Assembly: GCA_014904985.1 (NCBI GenBank)
Contig: MU129117.1
Span: 11,748-62,493 of the forward strand
Direction of reading: 5' to 3'
From: Hydnum rufescens UP504
Taxonomy: Eukaryota > Basidiomycota > Agaricomycetes > Cantharellales > Hydnaceae
Length of the DNA stretch: 50,746 nt
Within the stretch, counting starts at the first letter, position 1, and each line of letters opens with the position of its first letter. The notes beneath the pieces are model-generated. The model made no database searches, had not been told where the DNA came from, and was given only the letters and a program-made list of their open reading frames with translations. The position numbers were made by a program, and so were the translations under genes. This document shows, in pieces, positions 20,262 through 30,289 of this stretch.

Positions 20262-21899
20262 ACACAATCTGGACATATCATAGCTCTTCGAAAGACAATA
20301 TTCCTCTCTGTCTACACGTCTTAGTAATAAAAAAAATAAAAATGGGAGGATTTTCTGGGGTTGCTTGTTTTGGTTCTGAGGGTTTTGGTTGATTAACTGG
20401 AGTTTTAGCAGGTGTCTGGCTGCATGGGGGCACATCAACATACATTCGATTTTTAGGCGTTGTGTGGTTTTATCTCCCATTGGATTGTGACGATTATCTG
20501 GTTTACTTGTTTTGGTTGCTGGTGCAGATATAAATGGGCCTGCTGCTATCGCATATGAGTGTGTTCTAAATGGTGACAATCCATTTTTGTCAACAATGCG
20601 GATTGCTCCTGTTGTTCGTTGATGGGTGGATTCCTCCCTAATTCATTTTATGTCGTCCACAATGGCTTGTTTGATCCCTCCCTTTCCAGCTATTCCTTGT
20701 GGTAGTTGTGTGTCATCCATTTTTACAAGCCTGCCTTCAATGGAGTATTTCATGATTCCTTGACAAACCATAGCTTGGGCATCTGGACAGTTCTTCATTC
20801 CAACATTATGTGCTCCTGTTTTATCACAGAACCAGCAAAGGGTTGCACCAGCTGATGCATTAGGACCTTGGGAATGATTAGGTCCAAGTGGTTGATTATT
20901 TGGATAGGTAGCTGGGCTTCCTTGAATCCGCATTTCTGAATGACGAGGTTGTGTATATGTGTTAGGAGTTTGCCCCTTTTGCTGTGATTGTGCCATGAAT
21001 ATCTTCATTTCATTAAAGGACTGTGTGAGATCACTGATTTGCTCTGTTACATTGCGAAGTGATGGGATGATTGTTGGCTTTGGTTTGGTGGATACTTTCT
21101 TAATGGATATAGGTGATATGGCAACTGGTTCTTCTTTGCTTTCACTATCAGAGTTGCTGCCTTCATCTTCGCTTTCTGAAACTTCTGATTCATCTGAGGA
21201 GTCACTGTATCTGCCACGTGACCTGTAATAGCTGGGCTTTATTTTCGTCTTTTTGGTCTTTGTAGTGGCTTGTGGTCTTTCCTTATTAAGATGTCTGAAG
21301 TTGTAATAAAGATCTTCTTTAAGTATGGTCTTCATTGTGTCATATGTGATGGTACAGTCCAATGGTTTTGTGTCATCAAATCCTGGAACATAGTGAAATA
21401 ATGGGAGTACAATCTTCTGAAGACATCGTGGAATCCCTTGCCAGAAAAGGTCATCTCGGTCTTGCTCAGCTAGGACTTTCTTCTCATCAAGGCATTGTAC
21501 CTGTGTAATAAATTCACGATAGTAATCATCCAGATCTGCTTCATTGATAATTATTCTCTTTTGTTGGCAAAAGTCTGCTAGTCGTTCTCATGTGTATCTT
21601 TGTCTTCTGTCTGTCTGTCCATATAGTTTTCTGAGATGGGTTGCTAGAGCTTCAAATGTAGTAGGATTCTTAACTTCTGTGAGATTCTTCAGCAATTCAG
21701 CTTCCTTGTTGCTACAGAATTGAATAATGTTCTTGCATTTCCTATGAACATCATAGAGAGCTTCATCGCAGCAGGCTTCATAGTCAAGGAGGAAGTTATC
21801 AAGGCGTTTTCCCTTAAAATGCGGAGCATCTCTACCTGTGGGCCATGGCATTGCTCAAGGATTTACTTTGGCCATTGTTTCTGAATTGTTTGATGTCAT
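20262..21899 (-). pseudogene. Gag polyprotein of Ty3/gypsy-type element B
   Basis: Structural polyprotein of an LTR retroelement, just downstream of LTR B and its primer-binding site on the minus strand. The start ATG is at 21899-21897. TGA codons at 21857-21855, 21590-21588 and 20645-20643 interrupt an otherwise continuous frame. The related plus-strand gag at 28187 has R after IDEIK, where this one has the third TGA, and a TGA at the same position as the second. Features: retrotransposon-gag helical part (FKGKRLDNFLLDYEACCDEAL), an acidic Ser-rich stretch (SDSSDESEVSESEDEG), and an unusual knuckle CWFCDKTGAHNVGMKNC (C-x2-C-x5-H-x6-C rather than x4/x4). Protease and RT are missing; the gap lies where they should follow. 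Confidence 0.8.
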
Positions 21900-21957
21900 T
21901 ATATTGTTAGATTGAAATGTTTTGGAAGAGGTGAAAGGTGTATCAAAGTGAGAACTA

Positions 21958-21975
21958 CCCCTGTAAGGACCACCA
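21958..21975 (-). other. primer-binding site of element B
   Basis: TGGTGGTCCTTACAGGGG on the minus strand, 2 nt inside LTR B. Identical to the LTR A element's site. Confidence 0.8.
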
Positions 21976-21977
21976 GT

Positions 21978-23538
21978 TATAGAAGAAGGATTGGGAGCTC
22001 CGATGACTGTCAAATCAAACTCTGGTTCAGCCAGTGTGTAGATGGGAGACTGTATTTCTGTTTTTATTCAATGGGCTGGTTCGCTCTGATGGTTGATCAC
22101 TCTCTAACAAGTTGTGTATGGTATTCAGTGATGGTAAGGCGATGGTATGGACTAGCTATAGTCAATGATATATCGTGGGATGCTTGTGAAAGGCTTATAC
22201 GTGTTGTATTGAACTGTTTACTGCTATTTGTGTGTACCTATTTGTGTCCTCCTGGTCAAAATGCGAATTCTAAAGAGGGTTCTGGACTAGTTTAAGTTTG
22301 ATTCAGTGTGTCAATGTATTTCTTTCTTCTTCTGACTTGACTTTATTATTACTCACCTTTCCTTGGATGTCCAGCAACTCTAACCTTAGGTCCTGCAACT
22401 ATCCTTGGCTCAGTATTTCACGTAGAGGGCTTCCAGTGACTTAGTCTTAACAACCTTGTATATGACTTAGCTCCAGATGGCTTTCAGATCAGTACTCTCT
22501 CCAGATGCAAGCAGATTTGTAGACAGTAGTGTATTCCAGTAGTGAGAAGATGATGGGGGGATACAGGAAAATCTACCAGCTTTTATACCTTTCTGAAGGT
22601 GGCTGTGTTTAAAGAATATGACTCACTCCTAGGTGAGTCATATGTGAGAACAATAGGGTTGTCAAGGAGGGTGAGTCATTCATAAAGTGGTTGCAAGATA
22701 GGTGAGTCATTCATAAACAGAACAAAAGGTTGCTAAGAAGGTGTTATCTTTCATAAAGTGGTTGCAAGATAGGTGAGTCATTCATAAACAGAACAAAAGG
22801 GTAGTCAAGGGGGTGTTATCTTTCTTATCTGTGAGGTTCTAGAAGTTATTTGTGGCAATGGGAGATGAAATCAAAGGATATTTCCGAGTTTGTGGAGATT
22901 AATTTGTTTGTAGTCCAGTGGTTAAGATGTTTTTGTTGCTGGTTGATAATGGGGACAAGTGCATGGGATGGGATTCGATGCAGAAACAACAGTTTGCATC
23001 CGTAATAGACGTTCTTGGTATCATTCGATGCAGATTTTTAACAGCTTTCTGGGCGCGGTGGTTCCGAGCAGATCCGGTGTAAACTGACAGAGAAATTCAT
23101 TTTTTACTGATGTGTGTTGATTCTGATAGTAATCTCATTCTGTATAGTTCAGTTTTGATCTGTTCTTCACGTGCTCAGTACCGTTGGATGTGGATTTTTT
23201 ATATCTTTCCAGGCGCGGTTGTTCCAAGAGGATTGAATGCGAACTGACGGAGAAATTCGTTTTTTACTGAAAATCCTGGATTTTGACAGTAATATTGGTC
23301 TGGAGAGTGCATTTTTGGTCTGTTCGACTTGTGTTTGGTACCATTTGAAAGGTATGAATTGTGGCTTTCCGAGAGTTATATGGGCGTACCTCTCCGATCA
23401 AAATGGACGGAGTTATAGAACGAAGTCAATTTCTGCGCATAGCCATAATTAATTTCGTAATAGGTCACATGATCATTCCAATGGCTGGGATCAATGGATA
23501 TTCACATTTTCTGATACTGGATGTTTTTATCTTCCACA
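21978..23538 (-). mobile_element. LTR, family B (5' LTR of the minus-strand element)
   Basis: 1,561 bp, the reverse complement of 17778-19456 with substitutions and a shorter leader repeat. Five TGACTCA/TGAGTCA sites lie at 22619, 22634, 22672, 22703 and 22774, upstream of the TATA box (complement at about 22584). Confidence 0.85.
22619..22780 (-). promoter_or_regulatory. cluster of five TGACTCA/TGAGTCA sites in LTR B
   Basis: Perfect heptamers at 22619-22625, 22634-22640, 22672-22678, 22703-22709 and 22774-22780. Some are embedded in tandem units (GGTGAGTCATTCATAAA), so the site number has changed by local duplication relative to the other LTR B. Confidence 0.6.
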
Positions 23539-23650
23539 GCGCAAGACACAGGTTGCAAGACTTATGAGAGAGAGTTTTGAGATATGAGGTGCAATGGACC
23601 ACATTGGGCTACCACCCATTTGAGTCAACATTGGAATCCTCAGTTGCCGG

Positions 23651-24036
23651 TGTTGGAGGGATAAATCCCCACCATGTACAAACCCTATCTGAGGACGATT
23701 TTTCAAACAAATGAACCATTTTCCATGTCAATCTGGATGTCAATTCCCACATCATCATTCATTTGAGAACAAGCCCAGATGCCATGTCTACAATCCCTGA
23801 ATATACATCATTCCCTTACCTATACACAAGCCAATTTATTGTTCATCTGCAGCACTTCAACAGGCCACCCTAAATTCCACCTTTTTATGCCTTACCTCAA
23901 TGTGGCAATAGCAATTCAACTTGCTTGCTTTGTTTGACCTTCAATCAATCCCACTTCTGATACATGCTTCCTGTTGCCTCAAGGGTGACTCTCATAACAA
24001 ATTGTGATTATGTAATATGATGGACTACACACCCAG
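23651..24036 (+). repeat. LTR-like repeat, family C, truncated
   Basis: Starts TGTTGGAGGGATAAA, alignable with 9701-10060, and breaks off where LTR A begins at 24037. Confidence 0.5.
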
Positions 24037-24482
24037 TGTGGAAGGAATAACTGTCTAGTATCTGAAAACACGAGTTTGAAAGTGCTCTGACCTTAGACCT
24101 TGATCAATGATCTGTTGGAGTGTTTAGGACAACCTTATCTTGCTACAGCCCAAAGATATCAAGGAAACTCAGTTGAAATAACTCCATTCAACAAACAAAA
24201 TAAAAAGTTTTCTACATGTCAAAAAATATGCTTATGTTACCAAGATTTGTAATCAAACACCCGGACTCAAAAGTATGACAAAGCCATTTGTATGACTAAG
24301 CAAAAGATATGACTCAGCCTGATTTAGTCATCCAAACATCCCACAACTGCACCATTCCAAACATCACACAGACTTTGGTGCAGAAAAGTACACAGACATC
24401 CAAAAATACATATAAGGAATCGAATTTTGTAGTTTTAGGTAGCTTTTAGATAAGACTCCCCTTGAAATAAAGTAGTGACAGA
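24037..24482 (+). mobile_element. LTR, family A, first part (split by insertion)
   Basis: TGTGGAAGGAATAACTG onward. Matches 47264-47709 until AGTAGTGACAG, where foreign sequence starts. Contains a TGACTCA at 24310-24316. Confidence 0.85.
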
Positions 24483-24583
24483 GACTGAGAACGAGGAACA
24501 AGCCTCAGTCTCCCAGTTAGATAATCAGTCGAGCAGCAGAGTCACGTGTTCTTGACCATACTCGATCCGCTCGACTGGAACTC

Positions 24584-25918
24584 TTGCACATCAATCTTCC
24601 TCGTCAGTTTGAATATAAATTTGCATTCATCATGGTTTCCCCTGGCATCATCAATCCAGTCCAGAGTGGTTTGACTGCTGGTGCTGCTGATAGTGGGGTT
24701 GTGCCTAGTGATATGACCCCTAGTCATGTCATCCCAGGCTCGTCAAGCAGCCCCCTTAACCCTGGCAGTGCAGGTCCAGCACAAGAGAGCAATGCAAAGA
24801 ATGAGGCTCGAAAACTTTTTGCCCGGCTCCTCAAAGCAAAGAATGAGCGACTTGGACTCACAATGTCTCAGTCTGAGTTTGAGGCAGCCATTGCTGAAAA
24901 CATGGTGGACTGGGAAGCTACCAACACTGTAGGCAACAGAGGTGATAGCCGACCCAACCCAGGGGCTGGGGCCACTGAAAGCAACACTCCTCGCAATCCG
25001 ACTGCATCCCTCTCCCCTTCTAGTACTGCCACCCTTCAGCCAGAGAGGAGCCTTGCTGGCTTACTGGCCAGTGGGGAATATGCGGCCCCTGACCTCGTGA
25101 GGCACATTCGTGAAATGAAATATGCCCCCCTCCCCATGTTTTCCATTCATGAGATGCGAGAACACCGTCTCTCTAACACCAACTATCCAACAAAGACCGA
25201 GATTGACATTTCGACCAATAAGAAGAAGACTGTCATTGTTACGGACAGTTATGCCATCAAGGAACAGTCAATCACACGTGAGGATTTTGTGGAGTGCTAC
25301 AAAGGCCTGACCCGGGTCTATGAAGAGGTCTTCCCTCCTGACGTCTTCAATGACTTCTGCGAATACCAGCGTCGCTTGTTCCTCCACAAGTACTTTGATC
25401 GACCTGGTCTTTTCAGCATCATATCTCGTTTCGATTCCTTTGTGTGGCTGACATGGCTGCAGCCTCATGGGCATTTTGTGATGAGCAGTGACAGCACATT
25501 CGCAGTGCTAGAGAGGTTTGACAGAGAGGTACGGGATGAACGGGAGATGGAGACTCGCCAACAGCTGGCAGCTCTGGCCAAGGGTATCCCAGGCCCCAGT
25601 GCACAGGATACTCATCTGGGGTACCACCGTAGTGCATCCCCAGGGACCAAGCGGTTTCGATCGAGCAACAAGCGACCCCCCTCCTCTGCCCGTTGCGTCC
25701 TCTGTGGCCGAGAGGGGCACCTTGCCAATGTCTGTCCTGATCGATCCTCCAAATGCCGGTTCCGCAATGGCGACCTCACAATCAAGGCAGATAATTGGCG
25801 GGTCTGCTTTGCATTCAACACCAGTAAGGGTTGTCGCAAGGGGCGTGAGCACTACCATGTCTGTTCAGTCTGTCTCTCCCAAGCACATGGGGCCCAAGTT
25901 TGTTCCCATGCCCAGTGA
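24584..25918 (+). CDS. gag-like zinc-knuckle protein of the inserted retroelement
   Basis: 444 residues, intact. The likely start could also be the internal Met in the FAFIMVSPG segment (codon 17). Low-complexity Pro/Ser/Thr-rich N-terminus to about residue 160, a globular region (about 175-330, with FVECYKGLTRVYEEVFPPDVF and FVWLTWLQP), then a zinc knuckle CVLCGREGHLANVC (C371, C-x2-C-x4-H-x4-C) and a second Cys/His cluster (CRKGREHYHVCSVCLSQAHG) near the end. It binds nucleic acid by inference. It overlaps the downstream RT frame in +1, as gag and pol often do. No TGA decay is seen here. Confidence 0.7.
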   Translation: MHINLPRQFEYKFAFIMVSPGIINPVQSGLTAGAADSGVVPSDMTPSHVIPGSSSSPLNPGSAGPAQESNAKNEARKLFARLLKAKNERLGLTMSQSEFEAAIAENMVDWEATNTVGNRGDSRPNPGAGATESNTPRNPTASLSPSSTATLQPERSLAGLLASGEYAAPDLVRHIREMKYAPLPMFSIHEMREHRLSNTNYPTKTEIDISTNKKKTVIVTDSYAIKEQSITREDFVECYKGLTRVYEEVFPPDVFNDFCEYQRRLFLHKYFDRPGLFSIISRFDSFVWLTWLQPHGHFVMSSDSTFAVLERFDREVRDEREMETRQQLAALAKGIPGPSAQDTHLGYHRSASPGTKRFRSSNKRPPSSARCVLCGREGHLANVCPDRSSKCRFRNGDLTIKADNWRVCFAFNTSKGCRKGREHYHVCSVCLSQAHGAQVCSHAQ

Positions 25919-27660
25919 GTTTGCCCAGACCCCATTGCTGGCAGCTGCCTTTGCCTCTGCAATGGCTGCTGCAAATGTGGCTGCTCGCTATCCTTCCCTC
26001 GTCCACAATATCATTCATGGCTTCCCCATTGGCTTGGACATGCCCACAATCACCAACACTTTCCTTCCTCCCAATCATTATTCCACTTCTGAGGAAGACT
26101 CCATTATACAAGCTAAGCTTGCGAAGGAGGTCTCCCTGGGTCGCATGTCAGGCCCAGTTACAGTCCAGCAAGCAGAGCACTTCTATGGTGGCCCTTTCTG
26201 CACTGCCCCTCTGGCATTGGTCCCAAAGCCTGGCAATGGCCCAGACCGGTGGCGGATGGTTCAGAACCTATCCTTTCGCGATCCCTTTGGCATGTCTGTG
26301 AATGACTTCATTGACTCAGATGATTTCCTCACCTCATGGGGTACAGCCCAGATCATGGCTGATTGGGTGAGTACTGTTTCCTAATCTCTCAGCCTTCCCC
26401 TTTAGCATCCTGTCATGAGGTTCTGTGTTAGCCATTGGCGCACTACCTTGACGTTAGCCATTGAGCACATCTTTGTCTCCAGTGTTAGCCATTGGCGCAC
26501 TGTGTTGGTGTTAGCCATTGGCGCACTGTGTGGGTGTTAGCCATTGGCGCACCATGTGGGTGTTAGCCATTGTGCGCGTCATTGCCTTAAGGTGTTAGCC
26601 ATTGGCGCACTGTGTGGGTGTTAGCCATTGGCACACCCTGCCAGGCATACGAGACCCATCAGGATGCTTCCTTGACAGAAGGGGTTATTTGTGCCAGATG
26701 ATGATGGCTTACTTAGCTCCCTCTTTAGGTTGCATCTGCCCCTCCTGGTGCAGAAGCAGCACAGATTGATTTTGCAGCTGCATATCATCAGATGCCTGTT
26801 CTGCCTGCCCACAAGCCTTTCTTGGCAGTTCTCACAGATAGTGGGATCTACGTGGACCACTTCAACCCCTTTGGCCTCTCTTCTGCAGCTGGCACTCTTG
26901 GGGTGGCCACTGATGCCACAGTTGACATTGTCAAGGCTGCTCTTGGTGTCACATTCTTCATCAAGTGGGTCGATGACCTTCTCCCAACCCATACCCCCTC
27001 AAGGGAGCTCTCCCCTCAGTCCTACCAGTACAAGTATACTCTGGATGACATCCTTCACCTCATCACATCCCTTGGTTGGTTGGTCAATGACATCAAGACC
27101 AAACAGTTTTCAACTTCAGTGGTGTATGTTGGATTTGCATGGGATATCACCCTAAAGCGTGTATCTGTCCCAGAGAAGAAGCAGCTCAAACATCTGGCCA
27201 AGCTTGCCCAAGTAATGCTCACCATTGATGCCTCATCACGATCCCAGCTTGCACCTCTGGTCAACTTGCAGGGGTCCCTTTCACACCTCTGTTTCGTATA
27301 TCATGAAGGTCATTCACTGGATGCCTTCCCTTCACCAGTTCATTGCCTCTTTCCATGACAATCCATTCATTCACCGCTTTCCCCCCCCTCAGCTTGCTCT
27401 CTGATCTCCAGTGGTGGCGCATCACCTTGGAAGATCCTTCTTACTATTGATCCATCAATTTTCGGCCCCTAGTGGACCTCAGCATCTCAGTTGATGCTTC
27501 CTCCTCATGGGGAATTGGTCTGTTGGTAGGACCACTCTGGCGAGCTTGGCGTCTGCTCCCAGGGTGGGATGCCCATGGCCATCATATTGGCTGGGCTGAG
27601 AGCATTGCATTAGAGTTTGCAGTGATGGAGATTGCTTCTCGGGGCTTCTGTGATGTCCAT
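25901..27660 (+). pseudogene. reverse transcriptase and partial RNase H of the inserted retroelement
   Basis: Exon 1 (to 26366) has the RT fingers (PLALVPKPGNGPDRWRMVQN). An intron, 26367-26728 (GTGAGT..TTTAG), splices in frame to VASAPPGAEAAQIDFAAAYH, which contains the motif A aspartate. Motif B-like FGLSSAAGTLG and the catalytic FIKWVDDLL follow at about 26960-26980. Frameshifts near 27300-27350 break the connection to SDLQWW and the RNase H start LSISVDASSSWGIGL (27478). The gene stops at CDVHV, where LTR A resumes. The VDDLL and DASxSWG style is that of DIRS-like elements. No recombinase follows, so the copy is incomplete. Confidence 0.65.
26427..26640. repeat. 27-bp minisatellite inside the RT intron
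   Basis: Eight copies of a unit beginning GTTAGCCATTGGCGCACTGT, lying entirely within the 362-nt intron 26367-26728. The other introns of the window's transposase genes are about 50-60 nt, so the tandem array accounts for most of the extra length. Confidence 0.85.
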
Positions 27661-27661
27661 G

Positions 27662-28044
27662 TGAGAAATTCAAGTGGCCAAGTAACTGAAAGGCATACTC
27701 AGAGCAACAACGAGAAGTTGTAGATAGTTGTAGGACCCTCAGTGTAGGTGTTGCTAGATGTCTAAGCCCTGAATCATATGATAATAGGTTCAAGCCCATA
27801 AAAGTTAAAATCAGAAATAGCTTCTAAGTTCCAATTTGACAATCATGATACAAGTAGCCCAGCTAGAGTCAGAAACATTACATCATATCAGAGTCATCCA
27901 TACCATTTCTATACCTAGTAAGCCAATCAACCCATTGAGACTAACCTGAGCCCCTCCCATACCTTTTCATTCCCAATCCCTATAACCTTAGCCAACATCT
28001 GGTGGTGTTAGTAATTTCTGCAGAGTGATAAAGCATCTTCTACA
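27662..28044 (+). mobile_element. LTR, family A, second part
   Basis: TGAGAAATTCAAGTGGCCAA to CATCTTCTACA; completes the LTR begun at 24037. It is followed by the primer-binding site. Confidence 0.85.
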
Positions 28045-28046
28045 AG

Positions 28047-28064
28047 TGGTGGTCCTTACAGGGG
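28047..28064 (+). other. primer-binding site of the gypsy element
   Basis: TGGTGGTCCTTACAGGGG, 2 nt after the LTR end. Confidence 0.8.
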
Positions 28065-28186
28065 GATCAATTCAAAACTCAGTCAACCTTTTGTCAACTA
28101 GAACCTCTAGAATCTTCCAGAACCTATCCTCCATTTCCTTCCTTCCAAATACACTCCAAGTACACTCTTAGACTCACACACCTACT

Positions 28187-30289
28187 ATGGCTACTCCAAC
28201 TGCTAGACCAATGCCTAGGCCATCTGCCAAGGATGCTCCTTACTTCAAGGGCAAATGACTTGAAAGCTTTCTCACTGACTATGAAGCCTGCTGTGACAAA
28301 GCCCTGTATGATGATATCAAGAAATGTGAAAATTTAGCAAGGTATTGCAATGATGATGCCAGAGAACTAATTAAAAATCTTCCTGAAGTAAAAGGAGGAT
28401 CCTTCAAAGCCCTATCAGAGAGACTTTGTGACTTCTATGGTTTGAGTGACAGGAGACAAAAGTATACTTGAGAAAGGTTGGCCAAGTTCTGCTACCATTC
28501 AAGATCCATCAAGAGTGAGGCAGACCTGGATGAATATTATCGAGAATTTGTTACACAGGTACAACACCTTGCTAAGAAAGGTACAATTGCTGACAGAGAT
28601 TGAGATGACCTGTTCTGGCAAGGAATCCCTCGATGACTGCAGAAGGTGGCATATCCAAACTTACAAGAGACTAAAGGGTTTGATCCTACAAAACCACTGG
28701 AATATTCTGCTGCATACAAGTGTATCAAGCTGTGTGTTACTGAGGATCTTTACTATAATACAGGACACCTCCCCAAATCCAGCAGCATGTTGTTGGTAGC
28801 TCACAAGAAGTCTAAAGCAAAAAGTCTTATTACAAGCACAAATCAGATTCAGATTCCTCAAGCTCTAGTTCTTCAGACTCCTCAGATGATGAATCCCCAG
28901 CAAAGGAGCCAGAAAGTGACAGTGATAGTGAAGTCCCAGTACAAGCAACTACTTCCCCAAAAAGGCAGTTGTGCATCATAAAGCACCAGTAATTCCTACC
29001 ATTCGAAATGTTGCTGATCAAGTAGGAGAGTTGGCCAGGTCATTTGATGAGATGAAGATCCACTTTGCTAGGTCCTTGCCCAATGATAACCCTCACCCCA
29101 ACAGTAATCAGATTCACCCTCAAACTTCTAGCCCTGCAACATATCCTAACAACTATCCCCTTGGAATGCCTCAGAATCAGTACTCAAATAAGTCAGCAGA
29201 AGGATCAGGAAACTATTTGGTTTGCTGGTTCTGTGATAAAGTAGGAACTCATAATGTAGGCATGAAGAATTGTCCAGATGCTCAGGCGATGATCAGACAG
29301 AATCTGATCAAATACTCAATCGAAGGACAGCTTGTGAAGATGGATGGATCTAGACTACCTTGAGGAATCCCAGGCCAAGGAGGATTCAAGCAAGCTATTA
29401 TAGATGAGATTAAGAGGTTTGGATCAGATATTCCCAACACTAGTCGCTCTGGAGCATGCAGTTTGGTAGATGACTATGGTCATTCTCCATTCCAAGGACG
29501 AGCCTATGCAATAGAAGCAGACTACAGGGTTTATCCAGCAGCCAAGCAGGAGAAACCAAATGTTTGATTTACACCAATGGTAGAGCCCCCCAAGGAACAC
29601 AAAGTTAGTTGATTGCCAGATCACAAGGTCACAGTGGAAATCCCTCCTTGAAATCTTGCCAAACCAAATTCTGAAAATTGTCCCAAGCACCCTGCTGAAC
29701 CAACAGCTGCTCCCAAGGTGAACCCAGTCCCAGAAAGAAAACAAGTAATTGAAAATGTCCCAGCACCACCCATGAATACTCCTTTTTTGAATGCATGAAA
29801 ACCAGAATCAGGCATCTTACCTGCTGAAACTCTTAAGCAGCCCCCTTCCATCCAACCTCCTCCATTCATGTGCCCCAACCTATAGTTGAAATCAAGGAAA
29901 CTGCTCCACCCAAAGCCTGGAAGGACAACATTCCTCAAGAAGATATTGAAATGGGGTTTGATGCTCCTGAAAAGAAAATTCCAAAGCAGGCTCCAGCTTT
30001 TCGATTTACAACTGATCTCCAGGATGCATGTGAAGATAAAGATGTAGCAGAGAAAGTGTTGGACCAGATGATTGAAATATCACTGGGAGACTTCCTTGGA
30101 ACTGCCATTGGCCCAGCAAAAATACTCGCATCAAGGTTGAAGTTAAAGAAGGAACCCACAGGAAAATATCGTGAACCACTCACAGTAAACATTGTCAACA
30201 GCACAGCATACCAAGATACTCAGGATCTTGAAAATGCTGAATATCTGGACAGCTCAGATGAAGAACCCATGTACAAGGACATTTCCTAG
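28187..30289 (+). pseudogene. Gag region of the Ty3/gypsy element, decayed
   Basis: Homologous to the minus-strand gag at 20262-21899. In-frame TGA codons lie at 28256, 28469, 28601, 28634, 29361, 29565, 29610, 29649 and 29796. At 28256 the relative has R (GKRL). At 29361 the relative has Q in the same place, another product of a CGA. Single-base shifts lie near 28825, 28968 and 29870. Motifs: helical gag core, acidic Ser tract, knuckle CWFCDKVGTHNVGMKNC (C-x2-C-x5-H-x6-C), and an acidic C-terminus (SSDEEPMYKDI) where the frame should run into protease. Instead the strand flips here (see 30284). Confidence 0.8.

Larger units (their letters stand above)
24483..27661 (+). mobile_element. DIRS/Ngaro-like retroelement fragment inserted in LTR A
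   Basis: About 3.2 kb carrying a gag-like gene and an RT plus partial RNase H gene, CpG-rich unlike most neighbours. It lies exactly between the two parts of LTR A that are contiguous at 47264-48093. No tyrosine recombinase or methylase gene is present, so the 3' part is missing and the family call rests on the RT/RNase H style alone. Confidence 0.65.

Noticed and set aside
26427..26640. CRISPR-like array (regular repeats with spacers)
   Set aside because: The units are contiguous tandem copies without unique spacers, and they lie inside an intron of a fungal retroelement.
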